DNA of 64,000 nucleotides, taken from Rhodopseudomonas boonkerdii (GTDB lineage Bacteria; Pseudomonadota; Alphaproteobacteria; Rhizobiales; Xanthobacteraceae). The notes beneath the pieces were generated by a model. That model ran no database searches, was not told where the DNA came from, and was given only the letters and a program-made list of their open reading frames with translations. The translations under genes were made by a program, and so were the position numbers. Location: NCBI RefSeq assembly GCF_021184025.1, contig NZ_CP036537.1:4278001-4342000 (forward strand). Reading direction: 5' to 3'. Position 1 is the first letter of the stretch. The number at the start of each line of letters is the position of its first letter. Below, one piece after another: positions 25,424 to 36,902 of the stretch.

Positions 25424-27085
25424 ATGCCCCGACTTCACGCCATCCTCGCTGCTGCCTCTCTGCTCTGCGCCCCGCTCGCCCATGCCCAGACATCGGCCGA
25501 ACCGGTCGATGTCACGCTACTCGCGATCAACGACTTTCATGGCTATCTGCGTCCTGCCCCCGGTGGCATCACCATAGACGATCCCGCCGACCGGACGAAA
25601 AAGATCACCGTGCCTGCGGGCGGCGCCGAGCATCTGGCAACGCTGGTGAAGCAGCTGCGTGCTGGAAAAAAGAACACCGCCTTCGTCGCTGCCGGCGATC
25701 TGATCGGCGCGAGCCCGTTTCTCTCCGCGCTGTTTCACGACGAACCGACCATCGAGGCACTGTCCATGATGGGGCTGGACATCGCATCCGTTGGCAACCA
25801 CGAATTCGACGAAGGCCGCGACGAACTTCTGCGCATGCAGAACGGCGGCTGTCATCCCATCGATGGTTGCAAGGGACCACATCCGTTCAAGGGCGCAACA
25901 TTCCGGTATCTCGCCGCCAGCACCATCGATACGCAGACCGGCAAGCCACTGCTGCCGCCATACGAGATTCGGGATTTCGAAGGCGTCCCGATTGCTTTCA
26001 TCGGCCTGACGCTGAAAGGCACGCCCGGCCTCGTCGCGCCTCCCGGCATTGTCGGCCTCGAATTCCGCGACGAAGCGGATACGGTGAACGCGCTGGTGCC
26101 AGAACTCAGGAGCAAGGGCGTCGAGGCCATCGTGGCTTTGATCCACGAAGGTGGTTTCCCCGCCGGCGACTACAACGAATGTCCGGGCATTTCTGGCCCC
26201 ATCGTCGATATCGTCAAGAAGTTCGACAAGGCGGTGGATGTCGTCGTGAGCGGCCATACACACCGCGCCTATACATGCGAGATCGACGGCCGCCTCGTCA
26301 CTTCCGGCGACAAGTACGGCACTCTCATCACCAACATCGATCTCAAGCTCGACCGCAGCACGCGCGACATCGTCAGCGCCAAGGCAAACAACGTCATCGT
26401 ACACACGTCCCTGCCCGCGGATCCCGCGCAGACGGCGCTGCTCACCGCCTATGACAAGGTCGCGGGCCCGATCGCCGCACAGCCCGCGGGTGGCATCACT
26501 GCGACGCTGTCGCGGATGCCGAATACGGAGACCGGCGAAAGCCCGCTCGGCGATGTCATTGCCGATTCCCATCTAGCCGCCACCTCTGCGAGGGATCGTG
26601 GAGGAGCCGTCATCGCCTTCACCAATCCCGGTGGCATTCGCAGCGACATCATCAAGAAACCGGACGCCGACGTCTCCTACGGGGATGTTTTCGCGGCGCA
26701 GCCTTTCCGCAACCAGCTCGTGACATTGACGCTGACAGGAGCGCAGATCAGAACCATGCTGGAGCAGCAATGGCGCGATCCGAAGCGCCCGCGCATCCTG
26801 CAGGTCTCCAGGGGCTTCAGCTATACATGGGACAATGCCGCCGGCGATGGAAACCGGGTCGTCGCCGACAGTATGAAGCTCGGCAGCGTGCCGATCGATC
26901 TTGCCAGCCCCTATCGCATCACGGTCAACAACTTCCTCGCCGTCGGCGGCGATGGCTTCACCGTGCTGAAGGATGGCAAGGACCCGGTGATCGGTGTCTA
27001 TGACGTCGATGCGCTCAGCGGCTATCTGCGTAGCAACAGCCCAGTATCACCCGGACCTGTGGATCGGATTTCACGGGTGAACTGA
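25424..27085 (+). CDS. Periplasmic 5'-nucleotidase / UshA-like bifunctional metallophosphatase
   Basis: This 553-residue protein has a Sec signal peptide (cleavage near AHAQ). The calcineurin-like domain supplies all metal motifs (LLAINDFHGYL, VAAGDLIGASPF, VGNHEFDEG, VVVSGHTHRAY). The C-terminal 5_nucleotid_C substrate domain has FTNPGGIRSDI and the base-stacking segment FSYTWDN. It should hydrolyse nucleotides, and possibly UDP-sugars, in the periplasm for phosphate or nucleoside recovery. It starts 24 bp after the crotonase gene but is functionally unrelated. It ends at a palindromic repeat shared with the convergent dehydratase gene. Confidence 0.88.
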   Translation: MPRLHAILAAASLLCAPLAHAQTSAEPVDVTLLAINDFHGYLRPAPGGITIDDPADRTKKITVPAGGAEHLATLVKQLRAGKKNTAFVAAGDLIGASPFLSALFHDEPTIEALSMMGLDIASVGNHEFDEGRDELLRMQNGGCHPIDGCKGPHPFKGATFRYLAASTIDTQTGKPLLPPYEIRDFEGVPIAFIGLTLKGTPGLVAPPGIVGLEFRDEADTVNALVPELRSKGVEAIVALIHEGGFPAGDYNECPGISGPIVDIVKKFDKAVDVVVSGHTHRAYTCEIDGRLVTSGDKYGTLITNIDLKLDRSTRDIVSAKANNVIVHTSLPADPAQTALLTAYDKVAGPIAAQPAGGITATLSRMPNTETGESPLGDVIADSHLAATSARDRGGAVIAFTNPGGIRSDIIKKPDADVSYGDVFAAQPFRNQLVTLTLTGAQIRTMLEQQWRDPKRPRILQVSRGFSYTWDNAAGDGNRVVADSMKLGSVPIDLASPYRITVNNFLAVGGDGFTVLKDGKDPVIGVYDVDALSGYLRSNSPVSPGPVDRISRVN

Positions 27086-27113
27086 AGCGTCCGACTATTC
27101 GCACGACCTTGCC

Positions 27114-27199
27114 GTAAGGTGGATTAGCGTAGCGTAATCCGCCGGCCGAAGCTGCGTTCCGAAGAACGGCGGATTACGCCTTCGGCTAATCCGCCTTAC
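27114..27199. repeat. Palindromic intergenic repeat between convergent genes
   Basis: An ~86-bp inverted repeat: GTAAGGTGGATTAGC near 27114 pairs with GCTAATCCGCCTTAC ending at 27199, with inner arms GTAATCCGCC/GGCGGATTAC. This GGCGGATTA-type palindrome is common in Bradyrhizobium-like genomes. It lies between two convergent stops and can act as a two-way terminator. Confidence 0.65.
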
Positions 27200-28941
27200 T
27201 AATAGATCGACGGCTCCTTCACCGGCCCGCCAAAATCGCTGCGCAGGAAATCGAAATCGCAGCCTTCATTGGCTTGCTGGATATGTTTTGAGAACATCCA
27301 GCCATAGCCGCGCTCGTAATTTTTCTCCGGCGCTTTCCAGGCGGCACGGCGCTTCGCCATCTCCTCGTCGGAAATATCGAGATTGATGGTACGCGCGTTC
27401 ACATCGAGCGTAATCATGTCGCCGTTCTGCACCAGCGCCAACGGCCCGCCGATGAAGGATTCCGGCGCCACATGCAGAATGCAGGCACCATAGCTGGTGC
27501 CGCTCATGCGTGCATCGGAAATTCGCACCATGTCGCGCACACCCTGCTTCACCAGCTTCTTCGGGATCGGCAGCATCCCCCATTCCGGCATGCCCGGACC
27601 GCCCTGCGGGCCGGCATTGCGCAGGATCAGCACATGATCGGCCGACACATCGAGGCTTTCGTCGTCGATCGCTTTCTTCATGCTGGGATAGTCGTCGAAC
27701 ACCAGCGCCGGACCGGTATGTTTGAGAAAACGCGGATCGCAGGCGGATGGTTTGATCACACAGCCATCGGGCGCGAGATTCCCCTTCAGCACGGCCAGCG
27801 CGCCTTCGGCATAGATCGCTTTCTCCACGGTACGGATGACGTCGTCGTTATGCACTTCAGCACCCGCGATATTTTCGCCAAGCGTCTTTCCCGTCACGGT
27901 GATCTGGTCGAGATGCAGATGATCCTTGATGCGGTTCATCAGAGCCGGGAGGCCGCCGGCATAGAAGAAATCCTCCATCAGATAGGTGTCGCCGGATGGT
28001 CGTACATTGGCAATGACGGGCACCTTGCGGCTGGCGCGCTCGAAATCGTCGAGGCTGATATCCTGCCCGGCGCGACGCGCCTGCGCGATCAGGTGAATGA
28101 TCGCATTGGTGGAGCAGCCCATCGCCATTGCCACGGTGATGGCGTTTTCGAACGCCTTTCGCGTTTGGATCTTGGCGGGCGTGAGATCCTCCCACACCAT
28201 CTCGACGATACGGCGCCCGCAGGCGGATGCCATGCGGATATGGCCTGCATCAGCCGCGGGGATCGACGATGCGCCGGGCAGCGACATGCCGATACTTTCC
28301 GCGATTGCGGTCATCGTTGAGGCCGTCCCCATGGTCATGCACGTGCCATAGCTGCGGGCGATGCCACCTTCGACTTCCAGCCATTCCTTTTCGGAGATGT
28401 TGCCGGCGCGGCGCTCATCCCAGTATTTCCAGCCGTCGGAGCCGGAACCGAGCGTCTTGCCCTTCCAGTTGCCACGCAACATCGGCCCGGCGGGCAAATA
28501 GATCGCGGGATAGCCGGCGGACGTGGCACCCAGCAACAGGCCCGGCGTAGTCTTGTCGCATCCGCCCATCAGCACGACACCGTCGACGGGATGACCACGC
28601 AGCAGCTCCTCCGCGTCCATCGCCAGCATGTTGCGATAGAGCATGGTCGTCGGCTTGAGGAAACTCTCCGACAGCGACAGCGCCGGCAGCTCCATCGGAA
28701 AACCACCGGCCATCAGGATGCCGCGCTTCACATCGTCCACGCGCGTCTTGAAATGCATGTGGCACGGCTGGGCTTCCGACCAGGTGTTCAGGATCGCGAT
28801 GACCGGCCGTCCCTTCCACTCCTCGGGCGCATAGCCCTGCTGCATCGCGCGCGAGCGATGACCGAAGGAGCGCAGATCGTCCGGCGCAAACCAACGGGCG
28901 CTGCGGAGTTGGTCGGGGGTCTTCTTGTGGTCCGGCATCAT
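27199..28941 (-). CDS. IlvD/Edd-family dehydratase (sugar-acid or dihydroxy-acid dehydratase)
   Basis: This 580-residue enzyme has Cys-containing Fe-S cluster motifs (VVLMGGCDKTTPGLLLGATS near residue 125 and SYGTCMTMGTASTMTAIAES near 195), MGCSTNAIIHLIA and the C-terminal RISDARMSGTSYGACILHVA. The family removes water from 2,3-dihydroxy acids. The TCMTMGTASTM form and the long C-terminus are closer to L-arabinonate/pentonate dehydratases than to biosynthetic IlvD, so a sugar-acid substrate is my preferred guess. It is transcribed alone and converges with the nucleotidase gene. Starts at the first of two ATGs. Confidence 0.85.
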   Translation of the reverse strand: MMPDHKKTPDQLRSARWFAPDDLRSFGHRSRAMQQGYAPEEWKGRPVIAILNTWSEAQPCHMHFKTRVDDVKRGILMAGGFPMELPALSLSESFLKPTTMLYRNMLAMDAEELLRGHPVDGVVLMGGCDKTTPGLLLGATSAGYPAIYLPAGPMLRGNWKGKTLGSGSDGWKYWDERRAGNISEKEWLEVEGGIARSYGTCMTMGTASTMTAIAESIGMSLPGASSIPAADAGHIRMASACGRRIVEMVWEDLTPAKIQTRKAFENAITVAMAMGCSTNAIIHLIAQARRAGQDISLDDFERASRKVPVIANVRPSGDTYLMEDFFYAGGLPALMNRIKDHLHLDQITVTGKTLGENIAGAEVHNDDVIRTVEKAIYAEGALAVLKGNLAPDGCVIKPSACDPRFLKHTGPALVFDDYPSMKKAIDDESLDVSADHVLILRNAGPQGGPGMPEWGMLPIPKKLVKQGVRDMVRISDARMSGTSYGACILHVAPESFIGGPLALVQNGDMITLDVNARTINLDISDEEMAKRRAAWKAPEKNYERGYGWMFSKHIQQANEGCDFDFLRSDFGGPVKEPSIY

Positions 28942-29035
28942 TCCATCCCTGTTTCTTTTTGCTTTGGCACGACTTGTTTTTGCTCAGTGCGAACCGGACA
29001 AGCTTGTTACATATGCAGCATTCGACTGTAGCGGT

Positions 29036-29521
29036 TCAAGACCGCCTGGCCAATGTTCGATCCAGCGTCTGCGTGTCCGCCAACCGATGCGCTTCCAGTG
29101 CCTTGGCATAGAGCCCGAGACCTTCGGCCACCTTCTGACGCTGGGCCGGCGTAAGTTGTTGCAGGGCGTTGACGACCTGCCGCTGCCCGTAGGCCGCGAT
29201 CGCGTCGCGCGTGCGCCGCCCCTTGGCCGTGAGCAGCAGTCGCTTGACGCGGCCGTCGCCGGCGCTGGCGGCTTCCTTCAGCTCGCCGGCGTCGATCAGC
29301 TTGCGGATCATCCGGCTGACACTGGATTTTTCCAGACCGAGAAATGCCGACAGCTCGACCGCAGTCATCGCCTCGCGGGCACCAATTTCCAGCAGCGCAT
29401 GCACCGCCGATGGCGGATAGTCGGTCGCTGCAACCGTTGCCTGCATGAAGCCGAGTTCGCGCACCATCAGACGCGACGCGGCGCGGATGTGATCGATCAA
29501 ATCGGCGTCAATATCGGACAA
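29036..29521 (-). CDS. MarR-family transcriptional regulator
   Basis: A 161-residue MarR protein with the winged helix at ~35-105 (PPSAVHALLEIGAREAMTAV, LSAFLGLEKSSVSRMIRKLI, wing AGDGRVKRLLLTAKG) and flanking dimerisation helices. The N-terminal and wing residues resemble the MarR half of MarR-GNAT fusions, but no acetyltransferase domain follows. The start is a TTG at 29521 with AAGGAG upstream; the open frame extends further but crosses the divergent promoter. It faces the SDR gene, with a perfect palindrome between them, so it probably represses itself and the SDR. Confidence 0.82.
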   Translation of the reverse strand: MSDIDADLIDHIRAASRLMVRELGFMQATVAATDYPPSAVHALLEIGAREAMTAVELSAFLGLEKSSVSRMIRKLIDAGELKEAASAGDGRVKRLLLTAKGRRTRDAIAAYGQRQVVNALQQLTPAQRQKVAEGLGLYAKALEAHRLADTQTLDRTLARRS

Positions 29522-29538
29522 TCGCGGGCTCCTTGACG

Positions 29539-29559
29539 ATAGTTGCACGATACAACTAT
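29539..29559. promoter_or_regulatory. Probable MarR operator (perfect inverted repeat)
   Basis: ATAGTTG-CACGATA-CAACTAT is a perfect 7+7 inverted repeat with a 7-bp spacer. It lies in the 91-bp divergent region 17 bp upstream of the marR start and 53 bp upstream of the SDR start. Geometry fits a MarR dimer that controls both genes. Confidence 0.7.
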
Positions 29560-29612
29560 ATTGCTGGCAACGAACAAAGACCGTGTTAGCACGATCCATG
29601 CAAGGAATGACC

Positions 29613-30398
29613 ATGACAACCAGCGCAGCCCAGTTCCGCGCGCGCGACCGCATGGCCGGACGCATCTGCCTCGTGACCGGCGGCGGCACCGGTATCGGCC
29701 GGGCGGCTGCGTTGCTGATGGCGCAGGAAGGCGCGGCGGCGGTGGTGATCGCAGGCCGTCGCGAAGCCGAGGGACAGGCCGCCGCCGAAGACTGCGGCCG
29801 GCTCGGCGCCAAGGCGCTGTTCGTGCGCACCGATGTGACCGAAGAAGCCGAGGTCGCCAGTCTGGTTCAGGCCGTGATGTCCCGTTTCGGGCGGCTCGAC
29901 GTGGCCTTCAACAATGCCGGCTATCAGGAACGGCGCGCGCCGATCGAGCAGCAGACCAGCACGGTCTACGACACCGTGTTCGACGCCAATGTCCGCTCGG
30001 TGTTTCTTGGCCTGAAGCATCAGATCCAGGCCATGGAGCAGAACGGAGGCGGGCGCATCGTCGTCAACGCCTCGGTCAGCGGCATGCGCAATCCGAATCC
30101 TGGCCTTTCGCTCTATTCGGCCTCGAAAGCCGCGGTGATTTCGCTGATGCGCTCGGCGGCGATGGAATGTGGACCGCGCGGCATTCGCATCAATGCGGTG
30201 GCGCCGGGCCGCGTCGTCACCGACATGATGCTGGCCTCGGGCATCGCGGACATGTCGGCGGTGGCCGCCGGCCTGCCGATCCGCCGGATGGGCCAGCCGG
30301 AGGAAGTCGCCGAGGCGGTGGTATGGCTCGCCTCGGACGACGCCGGCTATATCGTCGGCCACGTGCTGGCCGCCGATGGCGGCTTCAGCGCATCGTGA
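29613..30398 (+). CDS. Short-chain dehydrogenase/reductase
   Basis: A 261-residue classical SDR with cofactor motif VTGGGTGIGRAAALLM, NNAG (AFNNAGYQERRAP), catalytic Ser in VVNASVSGM and YSASKAA, plus the C-terminal GHVLAADGGF. It oxidises or reduces a hydroxyl/carbonyl group using NAD(P). Three ATGs lie close together; 29613 is chosen because AAGGA sits 7 bp before it. Divergent from marR and probably under its control, so its substrate may be related to the MarR ligand. Confidence 0.87.
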   Translation: MTTSAAQFRARDRMAGRICLVTGGGTGIGRAAALLMAQEGAAAVVIAGRREAEGQAAAEDCGRLGAKALFVRTDVTEEAEVASLVQAVMSRFGRLDVAFNNAGYQERRAPIEQQTSTVYDTVFDANVRSVFLGLKHQIQAMEQNGGGRIVVNASVSGMRNPNPGLSLYSASKAAVISLMRSAAMECGPRGIRINAVAPGRVVTDMMLASGIADMSAVAAGLPIRRMGQPEEVAEAVVWLASDDAGYIVGHVLAADGGFSAS

Positions 30399-30417
30399 GC
30401 GAGCCGCCGTTTCAGCC

Positions 30418-32070
<1,653 letters not shown>

Positions 32071-32404
32071 GAATTCTCCTTCGATACAACGGACGAGAGT
32101 CATGGCACGTTTCGGGAGACAAAGCAGCCCGGTCCCGTTTTCTTCCCCTTGCGGGAAGACGTTCCGAACACGTCGCAAGCAATTCGATTGCGCGCCTCCC
32201 CACACAATCGAACAGCGGCTCGAACTGCGCCGAACGCGCCGCTAGCGAAGGAGCCCACCACCGCTTGAGAGAGCTCGCCCGCCCCATTGCCGGCCTAACG
32301 TGGCTGGACAGCAGGCTCCGATACGATAGTGTGGTATACAGTATCCACAAGGGCGCCGGACCGCTTGGAACCGACGCACCGCAATTCCATGGGACGGAAA
32401 CATC
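32071..32404. promoter_or_regulatory. Divergent intergenic region pgm / KPR-like gene
   Basis: About 330 bp without a convincing gene, between the minus-strand pgm and the plus-strand reductase-like gene. It should hold both promoters. I see no clear motif. Confidence 0.3.
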
Positions 32405-33463
32405 GTGGCGCGTAATATCCTCATTCTCGGAGCTTCCTACGGCTCGCTGCTGGCAACCAAGCTGCTGATGGCCGGTCACAACGTGACTCTGGTCTGCCGC
32501 AAGAAGACCGCCGAACTGATCAACCGCGACGGCACCGAAGTCCGCATCAAGCTGCGCGATGAAAAGGACCATCGTTCGATTCTTTCCCGCGATCTTCCGG
32601 GCAGGCTGGACGCGACGTCGCCCGATCAGGTGGACCTCAAGCGCTACGACCTCGTCGGCCTGGCGATGCAGGAGCCGCAATACACCAATCACACCATCCG
32701 CGTGCTGATGATCAAGATCGCCACGGCCAGGCTGCCGTGCCTGTCGATCATGAACATGCCGCCGCTGCCCTATCTGAAGCGCATCCCGGCGCTGCAGGGC
32801 ATGGATCTCGAAGAGGCCTATACGAACGCCTCCGTATGGGAGCGCTTCGAGCCCGGCCTGGTGACGCTTTGCTCGCCCGACCCGCAAGCGTTCCGTCCGC
32901 CGGAGGAAGCGGCCAATGTGCTGCATGTCGGCCTGCCCACCAATTTCAAGGCTGCTGCGTTCGCGGACGCAGCCCACAACAAGATTCTGCGCGAGCTGGA
33001 AGCGGATATCGACGCCGTAAGGCTCGACGGCCAGGACGTGCCGGTGAAACTCAAGGTGTTCGACTCGCTGTTCGTGCCGCTGGCGAAATGGTCGATGCTG
33101 CTCACCGGCAACTATCGCTGCATCACGCCGGAAGAACCGCAATCGATCCGCGAGGCCGTGCATGGCGATATCGCGGTGTCGCAATCGATTTACGATCACG
33201 TCGATGCCATCGCGCGAAAACTGGGTGCCGATCCCGGAGATCAGGTGCCGTTCGCGAAATATGCCAAGGCGGCGGAAAGCCTGCTGAAGCCGTCATCTGC
33301 GGCGCGCGCCGTCGCCGCGGGTGCCCCGTTCATCGAACGCGTCGATTTGCTGGTGAAGCTGATCTCGCATCAGCTCGGCATGACCAATCCCAATATCGAC
33401 CGCACGGTCGATGTGGTGGATCAGAAGCTCAACGAGCGGCTGGAATCAAGCACCGGGATCTGA
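32405..33463 (+). CDS. Ketopantoate reductase-like / Rossmann-fold oxidoreductase
   Basis: A 352-residue protein starting at a GTG (32405). It opens with the Rossmann motif ILILGASYGSLLATKLLMAG followed by NVTLVCRKKTAELI, the ApbA/PanE N-terminal pattern. The C-terminal half is helical but does not match the canonical PanE C-terminal domain, and the protein is longer than PanE (~300). It is therefore a KPR-related oxidoreductase of unknown substrate rather than panE itself. The gene converges with the HPP-CBS gene. Confidence 0.65.
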   Translation: MARNILILGASYGSLLATKLLMAGHNVTLVCRKKTAELINRDGTEVRIKLRDEKDHRSILSRDLPGRLDATSPDQVDLKRYDLVGLAMQEPQYTNHTIRVLMIKIATARLPCLSIMNMPPLPYLKRIPALQGMDLEEAYTNASVWERFEPGLVTLCSPDPQAFRPPEEAANVLHVGLPTNFKAAAFADAAHNKILRELEADIDAVRLDGQDVPVKLKVFDSLFVPLAKWSMLLTGNYRCITPEEPQSIREAVHGDIAVSQSIYDHVDAIARKLGADPGDQVPFAKYAKAAESLLKPSSAARAVAAGAPFIERVDLLVKLISHQLGMTNPNIDRTVDVVDQKLNERLESSTGI

Positions 33464-33469
33464 CGGCGC

Positions 33470-34582
33470 TCACGCCGCGGTTGGCACCAGTTTCGCGATT
33501 GCATTGAGAAGATCGGTCTGCGTGATCAGGCCAGCAATGGTCCGGTCGTGATCGACGACGATGACCGCATGGGTTCGCCCATCGGTCAATGTCGGCAGCA
33601 GGGCCACGGCTTGGGTATGCTTCGACACGGCAGAAGCCGGCGACATCCGGATACTGATGTCGCCCGTCTTGCTCAGAATCTCGCGCAGGCCGATCGTGCC
33701 GACGAGATGTCCCTGCCGGTCGATCACCGGCAACGCACGCACATTGTGCTTCAACAGCCGCATGCGCGCGAGCTCGACATCGTCCCATGCACCTACAGTC
33801 ACCACGTCGCGCGACATGATGTCTTCGCAGAGAATGTCGCCATGGGTTCGCAGCATCGCCTGCAATTCGACCTGCCTGACCAAGCTTTCGATATCCGAAG
33901 GGCTGATGTCGAACGTCTCTTTCAGACTCTCCAGCGCCCTGTCGATATCTCCCGGTGTGAAGCCGCCGCGCAGCGCGGAACTGATATCGGAGGTCTGATG
34001 CGTATTCGGCGCAGGCGTGGCCGCCCGATACGGATAGGTGTGCCGTGACACCTTGTGAAACAACAGACCGAGCGCCACCAGCAACAGCGAGTTCAGACCG
34101 ACAGGCACGAAGGGAAACAGAAAGCCGGCCGACGTCACAGCTGGACCGCCGATGATGGCCGTGAGCGCCGTCGCGCCACCGGGAGGATGCAGGCAACGCG
34201 TAAAAGACATGGCAGCGATGGCGGTGGAAACGCCAAAGCCGATCGCCAGGATCTGGTCGCTCACGAGATGCGCAACGATGACACCGATCAAGGCCGAGAT
34301 CGTATTGCCGCCGATGATCGACCATGGCTGCGCCAGCGGGCTTGCCGGCACGGCGAATAGCAGCACCGCAGAGGCCCCCAGCGGCGCAACGATCAGTGGC
34401 AGGCTGGTGTGACCGCCGAGCACGAAGCGGCAGATCACCCCTGTCAGCGCAATGCCGACCAGCGCGCCGACACAGGCGACCATACGCTCACGCAGACTGG
34501 CGCCGGCGAGGATCGGAGCAAACAGCCGGAAGCCACGGCGCGGCTGCGCCAAGGCCCGACGGGGACTTTCGGATTTCGACAT
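33470..34582 (-). CDS. HPP-family membrane protein with CBS domain pair
   Basis: A 370-residue protein. Residues ~25-170 contain the HPP domain with four membrane helices and the name motif LHPPGGATALTAIIGGPAV. Residues ~230-370 hold two CBS motifs (IMSRDVVTVGAWDDVELARM, HAVIVVDHDRTIAGLITQTD). HPP proteins are thought to be anion transporters (nitrite in plants and cyanobacteria); CBS pairs bind adenine nucleotides and usually gate activity. The start at 34582 is the ATG before the first basic stretch, without an obvious ribosome site, so it is less certain. Transcribed alone. Confidence 0.82.
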   Translation of the reverse strand: MSKSESPRRALAQPRRGFRLFAPILAGASLRERMVACVGALVGIALTGVICRFVLGGHTSLPLIVAPLGASAVLLFAVPASPLAQPWSIIGGNTISALIGVIVAHLVSDQILAIGFGVSTAIAAMSFTRCLHPPGGATALTAIIGGPAVTSAGFLFPFVPVGLNSLLLVALGLLFHKVSRHTYPYRAATPAPNTHQTSDISSALRGGFTPGDIDRALESLKETFDISPSDIESLVRQVELQAMLRTHGDILCEDIMSRDVVTVGAWDDVELARMRLLKHNVRALPVIDRQGHLVGTIGLREILSKTGDISIRMSPASAVSKHTQAVALLPTLTDGRTHAVIVVDHDRTIAGLITQTDLLNAIAKLVPTAA

Positions 34583-34732
34583 CGATGTGGACCGGAAATG
34601 CGCGGGGGAGAATGAAAGCGCGATCACCGTTGACCACGATGGACCCGCCTGCGACATCGCGGGCGGCGCAGCTCGTGGAAGAGCGAGCTTGGGCTGTTCT
34701 AACTGGTTCCGTGCCCAAGGCAAGCCGGTCGG

Positions 34733-36241
34733 CTATGCCCCCTCGTCCAGCGCCACCATCTCACGCTTTCGCCGCAATACCGGCAACAACGGTGCAATCA
34801 GGAGGACCACAGCGAGTGCGAGGCAGGCTGCCGAGATCGGGCGCTCGATGAACGTCGTCAGGCTCCCCTGCGACAGGATCAGCGACTTGCGCAGGTTGTT
34901 CTCCAGCAGCGGACCCAGCACGAAAGCCAACACAAGCGGCGCCGGCTCGTAGCCGAACTTGCGCATGAAATAGCCGATGATGCCGAAGGCGATCATCACA
35001 TGCACGTCGAACACATTGTTGCTGCTGCAATAGACGCCGATGATGGTGAACAGCACGATCAACGGAAACAGCACGTTGTAAGGCAGCTTGAGCAGCCGCA
35101 CCCACATGCCGATCAACGGCAGGTTCAGCACCAGCAGCATCGCATTGCCGATATACATGCTGGCCACGATGCCCCAGAACAGACCCGCATTCTGGGTGAT
35201 CAGGAGCGGCCCCGGCTGCAAACCGTGAATCACAAAGGCACCGAGCAACAGCGCCATCACGACATTCGGCGGAATGCCGAGCGTCATCAGCGGAATGAAG
35301 GCGCCGCCGGCCGCTGAGTTGTTCGCGGCTTCCGGCCCTGCCACGCCCTCGATGGCGCCATGGCCGAATTCCTGCGGCCTCTTCGACAATCGTTTTTCCA
35401 GCGCATAGGACGCGAATGACGCCACCACCGCACCGCCGCCTGGCAGGATACCGAGGAAGAAACCGAGAATGGTTCCGCGGCCGATCGGTCCGGCACTCCG
35501 CTTCCAGTCCTCCTTGTTCGGCAACAGCTGCGTGATTTTCGCATTGATGATGTCGCGCTTGATGGCCTGCTCGGTGTTGAGCAGCACTTCGGCAAGGCCG
35601 AACAGCCCCATCACCACGGGTACGAGACCGATGCCGTCGATCAGTTCGATGCGGCCGAAAGTAAGTCGCGGCTGCGCGGTGATGCTGTCGAGACCGACAA
35701 GGCCGAGCACGATGCCGATACAGGCCATCAACAGCGCCTTGGCCATCGAACCTTGCGTCAGGAAGGTGAGCACGACGAGGCCGAGCACCATCAGACTGGC
35801 ATATTCAGCCGGCCCGAAGGCGATGGCGACCGCTGCCAGCGACGGCGCGACGAGCATCAGCGCAACGAGCGCGAAGGTGCCGGCGATGAAGGAACCGAGT
35901 GCGGAAATGCCGAGCGCCGGACCGGCGCGGCCTTTCTTCGCCATCTGGTGACCATCGATACAGGTGACGACCGACGCCGCTTCGCCGGGAATGTTGACGA
36001 GAATCGAAGTGGTCGAACCACCATACATGGAGCCGTAGTAAATGCCGGCCATCATGATGATGCCGCTCTCCGGCGTGCCGGACAACGTCACCGGCAGCAG
36101 CAGCGACATCGCCGAGATCGGGCCGATACCGGGCAGCACACCGACCAGCGTGCCGATGAATACACCGATAAAGCAGTAGATCAGATTGACCGGCTGCAGC
36201 GCGACGCCGAAGCCATGAAACACGTTGGCGAGAACGTCCAT
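34733..36241 (-). CDS. tctA: Tripartite tricarboxylate transporter, large permease TctA
   Basis: This 502-residue protein has about 11-12 membrane helices and family motifs: [20 protein letters not shown] and the strongly conserved [20 protein letters not shown], with the mirrored [17 protein letters not shown] in the second half. TctA forms the sodium- or proton-driven permease with TctB, fed by the periplasmic TctC receptor. It is third in the minus-strand order tctC-tctB-tctA, 13 bp after tctB, with GAGGGGGA before the ATG. Confidence 0.93.
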   Translation of the reverse strand: MDVLANVFHGFGVALQPVNLIYCFIGVFIGTLVGVLPGIGPISAMSLLLPVTLSGTPESGIIMMAGIYYGSMYGGSTTSILVNIPGEAASVVTCIDGHQMAKKGRAGPALGISALGSFIAGTFALVALMLVAPSLAAVAIAFGPAEYASLMVLGLVVLTFLTQGSMAKALLMACIGIVLGLVGLDSITAQPRLTFGRIELIDGIGLVPVVMGLFGLAEVLLNTEQAIKRDIINAKITQLLPNKEDWKRSAGPIGRGTILGFFLGILPGGGAVVASFASYALEKRLSKRPQEFGHGAIEGVAGPEAANNSAAGGAFIPLMTLGIPPNVVMALLLGAFVIHGLQPGPLLITQNAGLFWGIVASMYIGNAMLLVLNLPLIGMWVRLLKLPYNVLFPLIVLFTIIGVYCSSNNVFDVHVMIAFGIIGYFMRKFGYEPAPLVLAFVLGPLLENNLRKSLILSQGSLTTFIERPISAACLALAVVLLIAPLLPVLRRKREMVALDEGA

Positions 36242-36254
36242 GATGTCGTCCCCC

Positions 36255-36737
36255 TCAACCGATCTCGAATACGCCGGACGGCAGCATGATCGCGAGGCCG
36301 TGCTTCAAGACCCACCACACCCCGAATGGCGCGGCGATGGCGAGCGGAATCGCCAGCGTCCAGCGCACGGGATCGACGATGCGCAGCAGCAGCAACATCA
36401 GGGGTATCGTTGCGATCAGGAAGCCGAGCGGCTCGAGCGCGAAGGCATAGGCGATCAGGCAGGCGATGATCAGCACCGGCTTGCTCCAGCGCGCGTCTTC
36501 CCAGCGCGAGCCGAAAGTCGGTCCCCCCTCGGTGACGGAGGCCAGCACGATGGTGACGGCGAAGGCGCACATCAGGATGCCGATATAGAACAGCATGAAG
36601 CCTGAGCCGGGATCGTTGATGGTACCGAGCTTCAGCTTGAGCCCGGCATTGATCACGAAGGCCCCGAGCGCGAGTCCAATCACGCCGGTCCAGAATTCAG
36701 AATTGTTGAGACGAAAAGGAGGACGGGTGGCGGACAT
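36255..36737 (-). CDS. tctB: Tripartite tricarboxylate transporter, small permease TctB
   Basis: A 160-residue protein with four hydrophobic segments (EFWTGVIGLALGAFVINAGL, GSGFMLFYIGILMCAFAVTI, PVLIIACLIAYAFALEPLGF, WTLAIPLAIAAPFGVWWVLK), the TctB pattern. It is the small membrane partner of TctA. Separated from the upstream receptor gene tctC by 165 bp that include a palindromic repeat, which probably lowers permease expression relative to the receptor. Confidence 0.88.
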   Translation of the reverse strand: MSATRPPFRLNNSEFWTGVIGLALGAFVINAGLKLKLGTINDPGSGFMLFYIGILMCAFAVTIVLASVTEGGPTFGSRWEDARWSKPVLIIACLIAYAFALEPLGFLIATIPLMLLLLRIVDPVRWTLAIPLAIAAPFGVWWVLKHGLAIMLPSGVFEIG

Positions 36738-36766
36738 CGAAAGCTTTCGGTCGCATCAGGAAGTCG

Positions 36767-36895
36767 TGTCCCGGATGCAGCGCGTCGCACTTGCGACGTG
36801 ATGCGCTGCTGATCCGGAACCGTAGCGGACTGCAGAGTTCGTGACGGTCCTGGCTCTGCGGAGCAGCGCAAGAACGCGGCACCGCATCCGGGACA
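36767..36895. repeat. Palindromic element between tctC and tctB
   Basis: A 129-bp stretch bounded by TGTCCCGGATGC (36767-36778) and its exact complement GCATCCGGGACA (36884-36895), with further pairing inside. Similar TCCCGGATGC-bounded elements are frequent intergenic repeats in this family of genomes. As RNA it would fold into a long hairpin between two genes of one operon. Confidence 0.65.
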
Positions 36896-36902
36896 AGGAG
36901 GA

